Source: Oscillospiraceae bacterium (GTDB lineage Bacteria; Bacillota; Clostridia; Oscillospirales; CAG-272). Taken from it: a stretch of 64,000 bases of DNA. The stretch's first letter is position 1. The number at the start of each line of letters is the position of its first letter. The notes beneath the pieces are model-generated. The model ran no database searches and had not been told where the DNA came from. It was given only the letters and a program-made list of their open reading frames with translations. The stretch lies in NCBI GenBank assembly GCA_015063845.1, contig SVTJ01000004.1, positions 1-64,000 of the forward strand, written 5' to 3'. Positions 35,607-43,448 of this stretch are shown piece after piece. A program made the translations under genes and the position numbers.

Positions 35607-35984
35607 ATGAAAAGCAGATCGGTATTGTTTTCGCAAGAGAGCAGAGCGGTGGTGATGCTTGGTGACTGCCTCGCGTCGCGCGTGCTTGCTCTAAGACTGT
35701 ACGTTTTTTACGGAACGACGTGTGTTATTTGCGATAGAAAAAGAAGTATATTCGCGTGGTTGCTCCCGTTTGGCGCATTCAGAAAGATCTTTTGCGAGAA
35801 CGGTTGCGCGGTGCTTTTGCAACAGCTTGAGGATATAGCGGAGGAAGACTGCGAGATACTCAGATTTCTTGTTGTGTCAAAGAGAGCGTATTCGAATAGC
35901 CCCGAGCTTTGTATGAGGGGGCTTGAGGACAGATATATAATTACCGACAAAAAGAACATAGTGTCGTTTTTGAATTGTAAATGA
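35607..35984 (+). CDS. Uncharacterised 125-residue protein
   Basis: I do not recognise the family. ATG 35607 follows GGTGGAGAT; an ATG at 35577 would lie too close to the promoter start. The product is cytoplasmic-looking and contains four to five Cys (TTCVICDRKR, ENGCAV, EEDCEI, ELCMRG) and basic patches (KRSIFAWLLPFGAFRK). It has a possible alpha/beta order (RAVVMLGDCLASRVLALRLY, then EILRFLVVSKRAYSNSPELC). It heads the operon with an Asp/Glu racemase, MurE-like ligase and ManA, so a cell-wall-related role is possible but not shown. Confidence 0.6.
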   Translation: MKSRSVLFSQESRAVVMLGDCLASRVLALRLYVFYGTTCVICDRKRSIFAWLLPFGAFRKIFCENGCAVLLQQLEDIAEEDCEILRFLVVSKRAYSNSPELCMRGLEDRYIITDKKNIVSFLNCK

Positions 35985-36002
35985 GCGTAACGGAGAGGGA
36001 GA

Positions 36003-36746
36003 ATGGATACGGCGATAAATAAGACTTTGGGTGTTCTTGGCGGACTTGGACCGATGTCAAGCGTTTATTTTTACGAGATGCTGACTGAGCATACGAGTGC
36101 CGAGAGCGACCAACAGCATTTGAATATTTTGTTGTCCTCACGCGCGGATACACCCGACAGGACAGCGTTTATTATGGGCAGATCCAAGGACAATCCCATC
36201 CATACTATGTTGTCCGAGGTCTCAAAGCTTATTGCGGCGGGAGCAGACGTTATTGCGATACCCTGCAATACAGCACATTACTTTTATGATGCGATAAGCG
36301 AGGCGGCAAGCGTACCTGTGATAAATATAATCCGTCAAACAGCTGCCTTTTGCAAGCAAGAGGGGATAAAAAAAGCGGGAATTCTTGCGACCGAGGGAAC
36401 TGTAAGCTCGGGAGCGTACAGCTCGGTGTTTTCTCTTGCGGGAATAGAGTGCATATGTCCCGATGAAAGCGGACAGGCTGTCATTTCGGATATTATCTAC
36501 GGTCAGATAAAGAAGGGCGGAGAGCCCGATATGCAAAGCTTTTTTGCGGTTTGCGAGCAGCTTCGCGCAAAGGGCTGCGAAAGAATAATACTCGGCTGTA
36601 CTGAGCTGTCGTTGCTCAAAAAGAGCGGACTGCTCGATGCCAATATATATATTGATTCTCTTGAGGTGCTCGCGTATTCGGCTATAAAGCTGTGCGGTAA
36701 GACCCCTGCGGGTTTTGACGACCGACTGATGAGCTTCAGACCTTGA
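36003..36746 (+). CDS. Aspartate/glutamate racemase family protein
   Basis: This 247-residue PLP-independent racemase begins with GVLGGLGPMSSVYFYEM. The two catalytic Cys are Cys88 in IPCNTAH and Cys199 in GCTEL. The family interconverts L- and D-Asp or Glu. The next gene is a MurE-type ligase, so it may supply a D-amino acid for peptidoglycan. Asp specificity (RacX/aspartate racemase group) fits the N-terminal sequence better than MurI. Confidence 0.85.
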   Translation: MDTAINKTLGVLGGLGPMSSVYFYEMLTEHTSAESDQQHLNILLSSRADTPDRTAFIMGRSKDNPIHTMLSEVSKLIAAGADVIAIPCNTAHYFYDAISEAASVPVINIIRQTAAFCKQEGIKKAGILATEGTVSSGAYSSVFSLAGIECICPDESGQAVISDIIYGQIKKGGEPDMQSFFAVCEQLRAKGCERIILGCTELSLLKKSGLLDANIYIDSLEVLAYSAIKLCGKTPAGFDDRLMSFRP

Positions 36747-36764
36747 GAGAGATTGGAGGAAGAT

Positions 36765-38264
36765 ATGCTTTTATGTGAGCTTATGAACGTTATTGACTAC
36801 AAGGAGGTCATTAACCGTAAGGGAATAGACGTTGAGAAAACTCACGTGACCTCGCTTTGTTGTGATTCGAGAAAAGCGTGCGACGATGCAATGTTCGTAT
36901 GTATCTCGGGTTCTTTGGCTGACGGTCACGACTACGCAAAGGCGGCGTATGGCGGCGGTTGCAGGATATTCGTTACCGAGCACCGTACAAATCTGCCCGA
37001 TGACGCAATAATTATCATTACGGGGGATACAAGAGTTGCGCTTGCGCGACTTTCAGCTGTCTTTTTCGGATACCCCGCGGATGAGATGACCATTATAGGT
37101 ATCACGGGTACAAAGGGCAAAACCACGTCCTCACTGCTGATATACAACGTGCTTAACGAGAGCGGAATACCTACGGGTTATATCGGCTCTAACGGTGTCA
37201 GCTATCTTGATTATCAGTTTACTACTCTCAATACCACTCCCGAGAGCTTTGACTTGCACGCGCATATGCGAAAAATGGTGGATAGCGGAGTAAAGACGCT
37301 TGTTATGGAGGTGTCTTCTCAGGCACTCAAGATGGCAAGAGTTCACGGTATAAAGTTCGATATTTGCGTATTTACAAATCTCGCCCCCGACCACATCGGC
37401 GAGTTTGAGCACCCTGACTTTGACGATTATAAGAACTGTAAGAGAACGTTGTTCTCGGATTACAGCGCAAAATACGTCGTTTATAACGCAGATGATGAAT
37501 ACGCGCTTCAGGTCGTTGGCGGCGCGAGATGTAGCAAGGCGAGTGTTTCCGTTGGAAACGACGCGGATTACCGTGCTGATTCTATCACATATTTCCGCTC
37601 AGCAGGTAGCATCGGCGTAAGCTTTGAGTGTACGTCAGAGGGCAAGAGCTTTCCCGTGGCACTCTCTTTCCCGGGTGAGTTCAGCGTTTACAATGCGCTG
37701 ACCGCAATTGCCGTATGTAAGAGACTCGGGCTTAGTGCGGGAGCTATAACAAAAGCAATGCTTCATATTCGTATCAAGGGTAGATTCGAAACACACGAGC
37801 TTCCAAACGGAGCTACTGTGGTTATCGACTACGCGCATAACGGAGTTAGCTTGAAAGCGGCCCTGAGCGCGCTCAGAATATATAATCCCACAAGACTTAT
37901 CTGCTTGTTCGGTTCGGTTGGCGGACGTACAAAAATGCGACGCGCAGAGCTTGGTCTTGTAGCATCGCGTGATGCGGATTTCTGCATACTCACGTCGGAC
38001 AATCCCGATAATGAGTCGCCAAACGCTATAATCGGAGAGATAGCAACTTACTTTACGGCAGGAACTTGTCCTTACGTTTCTATTCCCGACAGACGCGAGG
38101 CTATAGAGTACGCGCTTGATAATTCTCAAAAGGGAGATATAATCTTGCTTGCGGGCAAGGGACACGAATCATATCAAATAATATGCGGTATCCGCGAGAA
38201 ATTCAGCGAGACAGAGATCGTTGAGGAGTATTGCAAGGCGCACGCAGGTGAGGGGGAAGAATGA
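36765..38264 (+). CDS. murE: MurE-type UDP-MurNAc-tripeptide ligase
   Basis: ATG 36765 is supported by GGAGGA (36755-36760); it gives 499 residues. Motifs include CDSRKACDDAMFVCISG (uridine domain), the ATP loop GITGTKGKTTSSLL near 112, TTPESFDLHAHM, EVSSQALKMARV, FTNLAPDHIGEFEHPDFDDY, VIDYAHNGVSLKAAL and GSVGGRTKMRRAELG. MurE adds the third amino acid (DAP or Lys) to UDP-MurNAc-L-Ala-D-Glu. The specificity box reads DNPD (412-415), not the DNPR of DAP-adding enzymes, so the amino acid is uncertain. It could be a second, specialised MurE. The stop overlaps manA by four bases. Confidence 0.85.
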   Translation: MLLCELMNVIDYKEVINRKGIDVEKTHVTSLCCDSRKACDDAMFVCISGSLADGHDYAKAAYGGGCRIFVTEHRTNLPDDAIIIITGDTRVALARLSAVFFGYPADEMTIIGITGTKGKTTSSLLIYNVLNESGIPTGYIGSNGVSYLDYQFTTLNTTPESFDLHAHMRKMVDSGVKTLVMEVSSQALKMARVHGIKFDICVFTNLAPDHIGEFEHPDFDDYKNCKRTLFSDYSAKYVVYNADDEYALQVVGGARCSKASVSVGNDADYRADSITYFRSAGSIGVSFECTSEGKSFPVALSFPGEFSVYNALTAIAVCKRLGLSAGAITKAMLHIRIKGRFETHELPNGATVVIDYAHNGVSLKAALSALRIYNPTRLICLFGSVGGRTKMRRAELGLVASRDADFCILTSDNPDNESPNAIIGEIATYFTAGTCPYVSIPDRREAIEYALDNSQKGDIILLAGKGHESYQIICGIREKFSETEIVEEYCKAHAGEGEE

Positions 38265-39226
38265 AAAAGTATCCGTTAAAGCTGACATATACGGCTAAGA
38301 CCGCTCTTTGGGCGGGCAAAAGATTGAAAGAGGAATACGGCAAGCAGTCCGAGCTTGAAAAAATATCCGAAACGTGGGAGCTTTCCGTCCGTGATGACGA
38401 GATGGCAAGAATTATAGGCGGCGAGGCTGACGGAATGACACTTGCCGAGTATTTTGCGAGTTGCGGTTACGATTGCGTGACTCCAAGCTTTAAGGTAGGG
38501 GACCGCTTTCCTTTGCTCGTGAAATTCATAGATGCCGAGGACTATCTTTCGGTGCAGGTGCATCCCGATGATGCTTATGCGGGAACTGTCCATAACGACA
38601 GTGGAAAGACCGAAATGTGGTATATCGTTGATGCAAAGCAAGGCTCGAAGCTTGTGTACGGACTTCGCGAGGGCGTGTCAAGCGAGGATTTTGCCAAGGC
38701 TGTTTCAGAGGGAAGAATAGGCGATACCGTGCAATACGTGGACGTAAAGCCAGGAGAGACCTACTTTATCCCCGCAGGTATGCTCCATGCGATAGGCGCT
38801 GGAATACTGATTGCCGAGATACAGCAAAATTCCGACCTTACTTACAGAGTTTACGACTTTGACCGTGTAGGAGCTGACGGAAAGAAGCGAGAGCTTCACG
38901 TGAGCAAGGCTATCGACGTTACCCGTCCTTATTCCGAGGAGGAGATCAGCGCTATAAGATACGAGCGCGGAAAGGTCGAATGTGAGGGTGAGCTGCTTGC
39001 AAACTCAAAATACTTCAAGGTAAGACGCCTTGCGCAAAACGGAACGACAAAGCTTACGTCTGCTCCCGAGAGCTTTGTCTCATTGCTCTGCGTTGAGGGA
39101 GTGGGAGAGATCGTTGCGGACGGCATAGGCTATAAGATAACCAAGGGAGATAGCTATTTTATCCCTGCGGGAATGGGAGAGTTTCTTGTCGACGGCAAGC
39201 TTACGCTTATAGTTTCAGAAGTGTAA
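38261..39226 (+). CDS. manA: Mannose-6-phosphate isomerase, class I
   Basis: This 321-residue cupin enzyme interconverts mannose-6-P and fructose-6-P. The zinc ligands are in LSVQVHPDDAYA and GKTEMWYI (Gln, His, Glu), with a later His in FIPAGMLHAIGAG and the active-site EIQQNSDLTYRVYDFDR. Length and the C-terminal cupin (YKITKGDSYFIPAG) are normal for Firmicute ManA. It is the last gene of the operon; a bidirectional terminator follows. Confidence 0.92.
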   Translation: MKKYPLKLTYTAKTALWAGKRLKEEYGKQSELEKISETWELSVRDDEMARIIGGEADGMTLAEYFASCGYDCVTPSFKVGDRFPLLVKFIDAEDYLSVQVHPDDAYAGTVHNDSGKTEMWYIVDAKQGSKLVYGLREGVSSEDFAKAVSEGRIGDTVQYVDVKPGETYFIPAGMLHAIGAGILIAEIQQNSDLTYRVYDFDRVGADGKKRELHVSKAIDVTRPYSEEEISAIRYERGKVECEGELLANSKYFKVRRLAQNGTTKLTSAPESFVSLLCVEGVGEIVADGIGYKITKGDSYFIPAGMGEFLVDGKLTLIVSEV

Positions 39227-39231
39227 AAATG

Positions 39232-39262
39232 AAAAGAGCTGACATATGTCAGCTCTTTTTTT
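39232..39262. terminator. Bidirectional terminator between manA and the GH20 gene
   Basis: A perfect 28-base palindrome (39232-39259) with AAAAGAGCTGACAT on the left and its complement on the right, then extra Ts to 39262. It serves manA on plus and the GH20 gene (stop at 39266) on minus. Confidence 0.85.
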
Positions 39263-39265
39263 GTG

Positions 39266-40879
39266 CTACATTCTATTGACAGATACCGTTCTGCCCCAAT
39301 TGTGAGGTGTGGGCATATCTGTCGTTTCATCTGCGGGGAGAATACCGTTGTAGGGAAGTATCTCCTCTTCGAGCTCGGGAATGGAATCTACCTTTCCGAG
39401 TACGTATTCATTAAGTCTGTCGCGCTGTGAACGCAGACGCAAGAGCATTCCGCCAAGGCGTATCTCCTGAACGTCAAAGCCGTGAGGCTTGTTGTCGTGA
39501 TACCACAGCGTGCGGAATTTCTCAACAAAGCTCTCTACCGCAACTATTACCTTTTCGTAGTCGCCAATGATATCTGTGAGCTGTTCCTTGTTGCCTGATT
39601 TGTAAGCGTCGCGCGTGCGTACACCAAGGTCGTATTTTATGCTCAGCGTATATGACAGTGAGCCGAGGCAGTCATAAAGATACGCATATTCGCTTTCTTT
39701 TTCGGCAAGCTTCAAAAGCTTGTCGGAGAGAGCCGCATACTGTTCCTTTACGCCTATCTTTACGCACTTGTCAAAGATACCGAGAAAGGCATCGTTATAG
39801 AACAGATATTTGTGAACGCCCGAAAAGTTTCTTCTTACCTTTCCCATGTCAACCGGAAGATCAAGAAGCATCATATCGTCAAAGCTTTCACCCGTTACGT
39901 CCTCAAACTCCTTCTTTATCTGCTCCATATCGGTGATACCGTCGTATATTCTCTTTGTGGCGAAGAGCGAGGGGAGGGAAGCCCATGGAGAGCACTCTCT
40001 GCCGTCGTCGCCCCACATTGTCATAAGTATGTTTTCTACGCCCTGCTCGCGACATGAGAGCATTGCGGGGGTCATACTTTCAAGCGTGTATGAGTTCGTG
40101 GGAACAAATCCGCTCCACACCCAAGCGCCGCCTGCAAACCATGTCTCACCGGGGAACTTTGCGTGCGCTTTGAACATAGTATCATAGCGGCTTTTGTCTG
40201 TGCTGTAATAGTCCCAGTACATCTGCTCAACTCCCTCGGGGCATGCAGATATGACTTCATCGGTTATAATGTCGGGGTCCTCAACGTAGTATTCGCCCTT
40301 TGTGGCAAGACGGAAAAACATATCCGACCACATAAGAGGCTTAAAGCCGTGCTTTTTCGCAATCTCTATAACTCTTTCGAGGTGCTTGTGAATAATATCG
40401 AATCTGTTTTGATATCCGTTTCTTCTGAGATATCTGCCAAGTCCGACGTTGTGCGCCTCGTCCATACCAATGTGGATATAATCGGAAGTATAGCACTCGC
40501 GCAGGCTTGCAAACATACGGTCTATGAGCTCATATGTCTTTTCGTCGCCGATAAGAAGAATATCATCGATATCTCTTATGGCTCTGTACGGCTGCCAATA
40601 AAACAGCTGATTGAGGTGTGCGAGCGTCTGAATGCAGGGAATGACCTCGACGCCTATCGAGTTGCAATACTCCACCATATCCTTGAGCTCCGCTTGAGAG
40701 TATCTGCCACGAAGGTAGCCGAAATAAGGCTCTTCGGGGATCTCATACGTGTCCTCGGTGTAAAGCTGGATCATATTGTAACCAAAGCCTTTTATCGTGT
40801 AAGCGAATTTTTTTACCTGTTCGGGTGTCATTACCGCATTTCTTGACATATCAAGCATTACGCCAAATCTTTTTGCCAT
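39266..40879 (-). CDS. Glycoside hydrolase family 20 beta-N-acetylhexosaminidase, intracellular
   Basis: This 537-residue enzyme has the GH20 catalytic pair Asp140-Glu141 in YIHIGMDEAH. It starts directly with the barrel (MAKRFGVMLDMSRNAVMTPE, FGYNMIQLYTEDTYEI) and continues with PLMWSDMFFRLA and GGAWVWSGFVP. It lacks a signal peptide, so it is cytoplasmic like streptococcal GcnA and Paenibacillus Hex1. A helical C-terminal domain of about 200 residues follows. It releases terminal GlcNAc or GalNAc by substrate assistance. It lies 10 bases after the NahK gene, which would phosphorylate the released sugar. Confidence 0.88.
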   Translation of the reverse strand: MAKRFGVMLDMSRNAVMTPEQVKKFAYTIKGFGYNMIQLYTEDTYEIPEEPYFGYLRGRYSQAELKDMVEYCNSIGVEVIPCIQTLAHLNQLFYWQPYRAIRDIDDILLIGDEKTYELIDRMFASLRECYTSDYIHIGMDEAHNVGLGRYLRRNGYQNRFDIIHKHLERVIEIAKKHGFKPLMWSDMFFRLATKGEYYVEDPDIITDEVISACPEGVEQMYWDYYSTDKSRYDTMFKAHAKFPGETWFAGGAWVWSGFVPTNSYTLESMTPAMLSCREQGVENILMTMWGDDGRECSPWASLPSLFATKRIYDGITDMEQIKKEFEDVTGESFDDMMLLDLPVDMGKVRRNFSGVHKYLFYNDAFLGIFDKCVKIGVKEQYAALSDKLLKLAEKESEYAYLYDCLGSLSYTLSIKYDLGVRTRDAYKSGNKEQLTDIIGDYEKVIVAVESFVEKFRTLWYHDNKPHGFDVQEIRLGGMLLRLRSQRDRLNEYVLGKVDSIPELEEEILPYNGILPADETTDMPTPHNWGRTVSVNRM

Positions 40880-40889
40880 AGCTGTTACC

Positions 40890-41987
40890 TCAGTTCAATC
40901 TTTCTATTATTGCGTTCATTTCGGGCAGCTTTCTCTCCATATCCGCTACGAGTGCAAACTGGCAGCGCGCACGGTCAAGGTTGTGCTTGTCTCGGTGTAT
41001 CTTGAAATATACGTCTCCGTCAAGATAGTCTGTGAGAAAACGCATTCCGCATTCGAGTGTCATCATTATAGCACCGATGGGTAGGAGCGCAAGCTCGGTC
41101 TTTGTGAGGCTTCCGTTGCAACCGCGCAAGAATCCCTTGGCATATGCTTCAAACAGCTCAAGATCAAGAGATACTTTTGAGAGGTCGGTCTCGTCCTCGG
41201 TAGCGGTGTTTGCGCCAAATCTGATAGAGTCGCCGAAGTCGTTTACGGAATATCCGGGCATTACGGTATCAAGGTCGACAACACATACGGGCTGTCCCGT
41301 AGTCGCATCAAACAAAATGTTGTTGAGCTTTGTGTCGTTGTGAGTAACTCTGAGAGGAAGTGTTCCGTTCGCGTAAGCGTTCTCAAGTGTCTTGCAGAAT
41401 TCAGCTCTTGCCTTTGCAAATTCAAGCTCTGGTGCGACCTCTTCTGCTCTGCCTGCGGTATTCTTTTTTTCTGCCGTCAAGAGATTTTCAAATCTCCACG
41501 GCGTGTTGTGGAAGTTTTCGATCGTTACGTGGAGCTTATCGGCAGGGTAGTCGGACAATAGCTGCTGGAACTGACCGAATGCCTCGCCGCACGCCTCGAA
41601 ATCAGAGGTGTGCTCTACTTTTTCTCTGGCTACCGTGCTCTCGACGAACTCAAACACTCTCCAATAATTACCGCCTTCGTCACGGAAAACGCTGTTTCCG
41701 TCAATAGCGGGAATGACGATAAGCGTGCATCTTGATACGTCCTTGCCGCTCATAGCAGCCTTGGAAAGCATATGAGAGGTGATTCCGAGAATATTTTCCA
41801 TAAGCTCATACGGCTTTGTGAAAATAGAGGTATTCATTCTCTGGAGAATATAGCGTTTTTGAAGTACGACAAGAAACGTATCGTTTATATGACCGTTTCC
41901 GTAGGGTATGCAATAGGTAGGCTTTTTGCCAAAGAATGCGCGAAGCGCATCGTTTATGTATCTTGCGTTCTTGTTTTCTGTTGTCAT
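40890..41987 (-). CDS. nahK: N-acetylhexosamine 1-kinase
   Basis: ATG 41987 is chosen over an upstream TTG at 42014 because AAAGGTGGA is correctly spaced; it gives 365 residues. The sequence follows bifidobacterial NahK closely from memory: PYGNGHINDTFLV, RYILQRMNTSIF, FHNTPWRFENL, RVTHNDTKLNNIL (catalytic Asp218), VVDLDTVMPGYSVNDFGDSI and LECGMRFLTDYLDGDVYFK. It belongs to the aminoglycoside phosphotransferase fold. It makes GlcNAc-1-P or GalNAc-1-P, for the lacto-N-biose/galacto-N-biose type pathway. No LNB phosphorylase or GalT/GalE gene is in the window. It is co-transcribed with GH20 downstream. Confidence 0.88.
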   Translation of the reverse strand: MTTENKNARYINDALRAFFGKKPTYCIPYGNGHINDTFLVVLQKRYILQRMNTSIFTKPYELMENILGITSHMLSKAAMSGKDVSRCTLIVIPAIDGNSVFRDEGGNYWRVFEFVESTVAREKVEHTSDFEACGEAFGQFQQLLSDYPADKLHVTIENFHNTPWRFENLLTAEKKNTAGRAEEVAPELEFAKARAEFCKTLENAYANGTLPLRVTHNDTKLNNILFDATTGQPVCVVDLDTVMPGYSVNDFGDSIRFGANTATEDETDLSKVSLDLELFEAYAKGFLRGCNGSLTKTELALLPIGAIMMTLECGMRFLTDYLDGDVYFKIHRDKHNLDRARCQFALVADMERKLPEMNAIIERLN

Positions 41988-42028
41988 TTTGCATCCACCT
42001 TTTTTTGAATTCAAAGTATTACACGTTC

Positions 42029-42057
42029 ATTATATATTATTTTTTTTGATTTGTCTA
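42029..42057 (-). promoter_or_regulatory. Promoter of the nahK-GH20 operon
   Basis: On the minus strand, TAGACA (42057-42052) and TATAAT (42034-42029) with a 17-base spacer, about 42 bases before the nahK start. Upstream of it TTGCACT (42084-42090) and AGTGCAA (42111-42117) form an inverted pair that might bind a regulator. Confidence 0.65.
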
Positions 42058-42125
42058 TACGTTTTGCAAGATTAGGTCTTAATTTGCACTATTTTTGACC
42101 GAATATGCAAAGTGCAATTTGCGTT

Positions 42126-42159
42126 AAAAAAGATGGAGCTTCTTTTGAGAAGCTCCATC
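42126..42159 (-). terminator. Terminator of the ABC-activase run (minus strand)
   Basis: A perfect 12-bp stem, 42132-42143 with 42148-42159, loop TTTG. On the minus strand it is followed by six Ts (plus-strand As at 42126-42131). It lies about 22 bases beyond the stop of the 42182 gene. Confidence 0.85.
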
Positions 42160-42181
42160 AAAAAGGCTTTGGCATATGTTT

Positions 42182-43438
42182 TCAAACGGTTTGCTCCTTG
42201 GGGAGCTTGCTGTTTGCGAGCATAAGCTTTATTCGGTTTTCTTGATTTACCGCTGTTGCACCTGCGTCATAGTCGATAGCGACGATATTGATATTAGGAT
42301 TTTTCTCCTTTATCGGCTTCATCATACCTTTACCGCATATGTGATTCGGCAAACATCCAAACGGCTGTGTGCAGACGATGTTCGGTATGCCTTTGTCGGC
42401 AAGCTCGAGCATTTCCGCCGTGAGCAGCCAGCCTTCACCCATCTTGACACCAATACCGATGTGGTCCTTAACCAGTGCTATCGTATGCTCAAAATAAGTA
42501 GGCGGTTCAAAATCCGAGTTTTGCTTTATTATTTCGATAACATCCTTTTGCTTCTTGAGTAAGAACTTAAACGCAATGCGGAATATGATGGATTTAAATT
42601 TGTTTATGCCGTAGAGCTTAGTGTCGATTATGTTGTTGTAAACCGAGTAAAGCATAAAATCTAACAACCCGGGAACGGTGACCTCTGCTCCCTCGCTCAC
42701 AAGAAAATCCTCGAGATTGTTGTTGGCAAGCGGAGAGTATTTGACAAATATTTCGCCGACAACGCCAACCTTGGGCTTTTCTACCGCCTCGCGGGGGATA
42801 TTGTTAAAGTCATTGATGATACTGACGTAGTCTTGTTTTATCTTTCTGTACGCCACCGTCGAATGTTCGGTCATTTCATCCGCAAGTCTATTTGTCCAAT
42901 ACTCTGCAAGTCTCTCACTATCGCCCTTCTTTATTTCATAAGGACGGCACTGATTGCGCAATAACATAAGCAGGTCTGCATAGAAGATAGCATACATCAT
43001 TCTGTGAAGCATACCGAGCGTCAGCTTAAAGCCGGGATGCTTTTCAAGCCCTGCAAGGCTGAAGGAAATAACGGGAACGTTGGGATATCCTGCCTTTACC
43101 AATGCCTTACGAATGAGATTTATGTAGTTTGAGGCGCGGCAACCGCCGCCCGTCTGAAACATTATAAGAGCTACCTTGTCGGGGTCGTATTTTCCGCTTT
43201 GAAGCGCATCAATAAACTGACCGATGACAAGGATCGCGGGATAGCAAGTGTCGTTATGACAGTATTTCAGTCCCGTGTCCTTTATATGCTGTCCTTGCGT
43301 GAGCAAAAGCTCAGCCTTGAATCCGTAGTTTGAAAATACCTTTGATATGAGCGTAAAGTGCATCGGGAGCATATTGGGAATGAGGATGGTGTAATCCTTT
43401 TTCATCTCCTCGGTAAAAGGAATATAGCTTCTTTCCAT
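42182..43438 (-). CDS. 2-hydroxyacyl-CoA dehydratase-like iron-sulfur protein (COG3581/DUF2229 type)
   Basis: ATG 43438 follows AAGGAGGT; it gives 418 residues. Cys residues likely to bind Fe-S clusters are Cys60 and Cys65 (KYCHNDTCYP), Cys100 (TGGGCRASNY) and a C-terminal set (CTQPFGCLPNHICGKG). FVKYSPLANNNLEDFLVSEG is typical of the COG3581 family, which is related to HgdB/BcrB dehydratase subunits. These proteins pair with ASKHA activases and may use ATP to drive low-potential electron transfer. The reaction of this branch is unknown. It lies 10 bases after the activase gene. Confidence 0.8.
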   Translation of the reverse strand: MERSYIPFTEEMKKDYTILIPNMLPMHFTLISKVFSNYGFKAELLLTQGQHIKDTGLKYCHNDTCYPAILVIGQFIDALQSGKYDPDKVALIMFQTGGGCRASNYINLIRKALVKAGYPNVPVISFSLAGLEKHPGFKLTLGMLHRMMYAIFYADLLMLLRNQCRPYEIKKGDSERLAEYWTNRLADEMTEHSTVAYRKIKQDYVSIINDFNNIPREAVEKPKVGVVGEIFVKYSPLANNNLEDFLVSEGAEVTVPGLLDFMLYSVYNNIIDTKLYGINKFKSIIFRIAFKFLLKKQKDVIEIIKQNSDFEPPTYFEHTIALVKDHIGIGVKMGEGWLLTAEMLELADKGIPNIVCTQPFGCLPNHICGKGMMKPIKEKNPNINIVAIDYDAGATAVNQENRIKLMLANSKLPKEQTV

Positions 43439-43448
43439 TTTTACCTCC

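Noticed and set aside
35607-35984. Assignment of the 125-residue protein as a cell-wall enzyme
   Set aside because: Only its operon position supports this; the sequence shows no recognisable motif.
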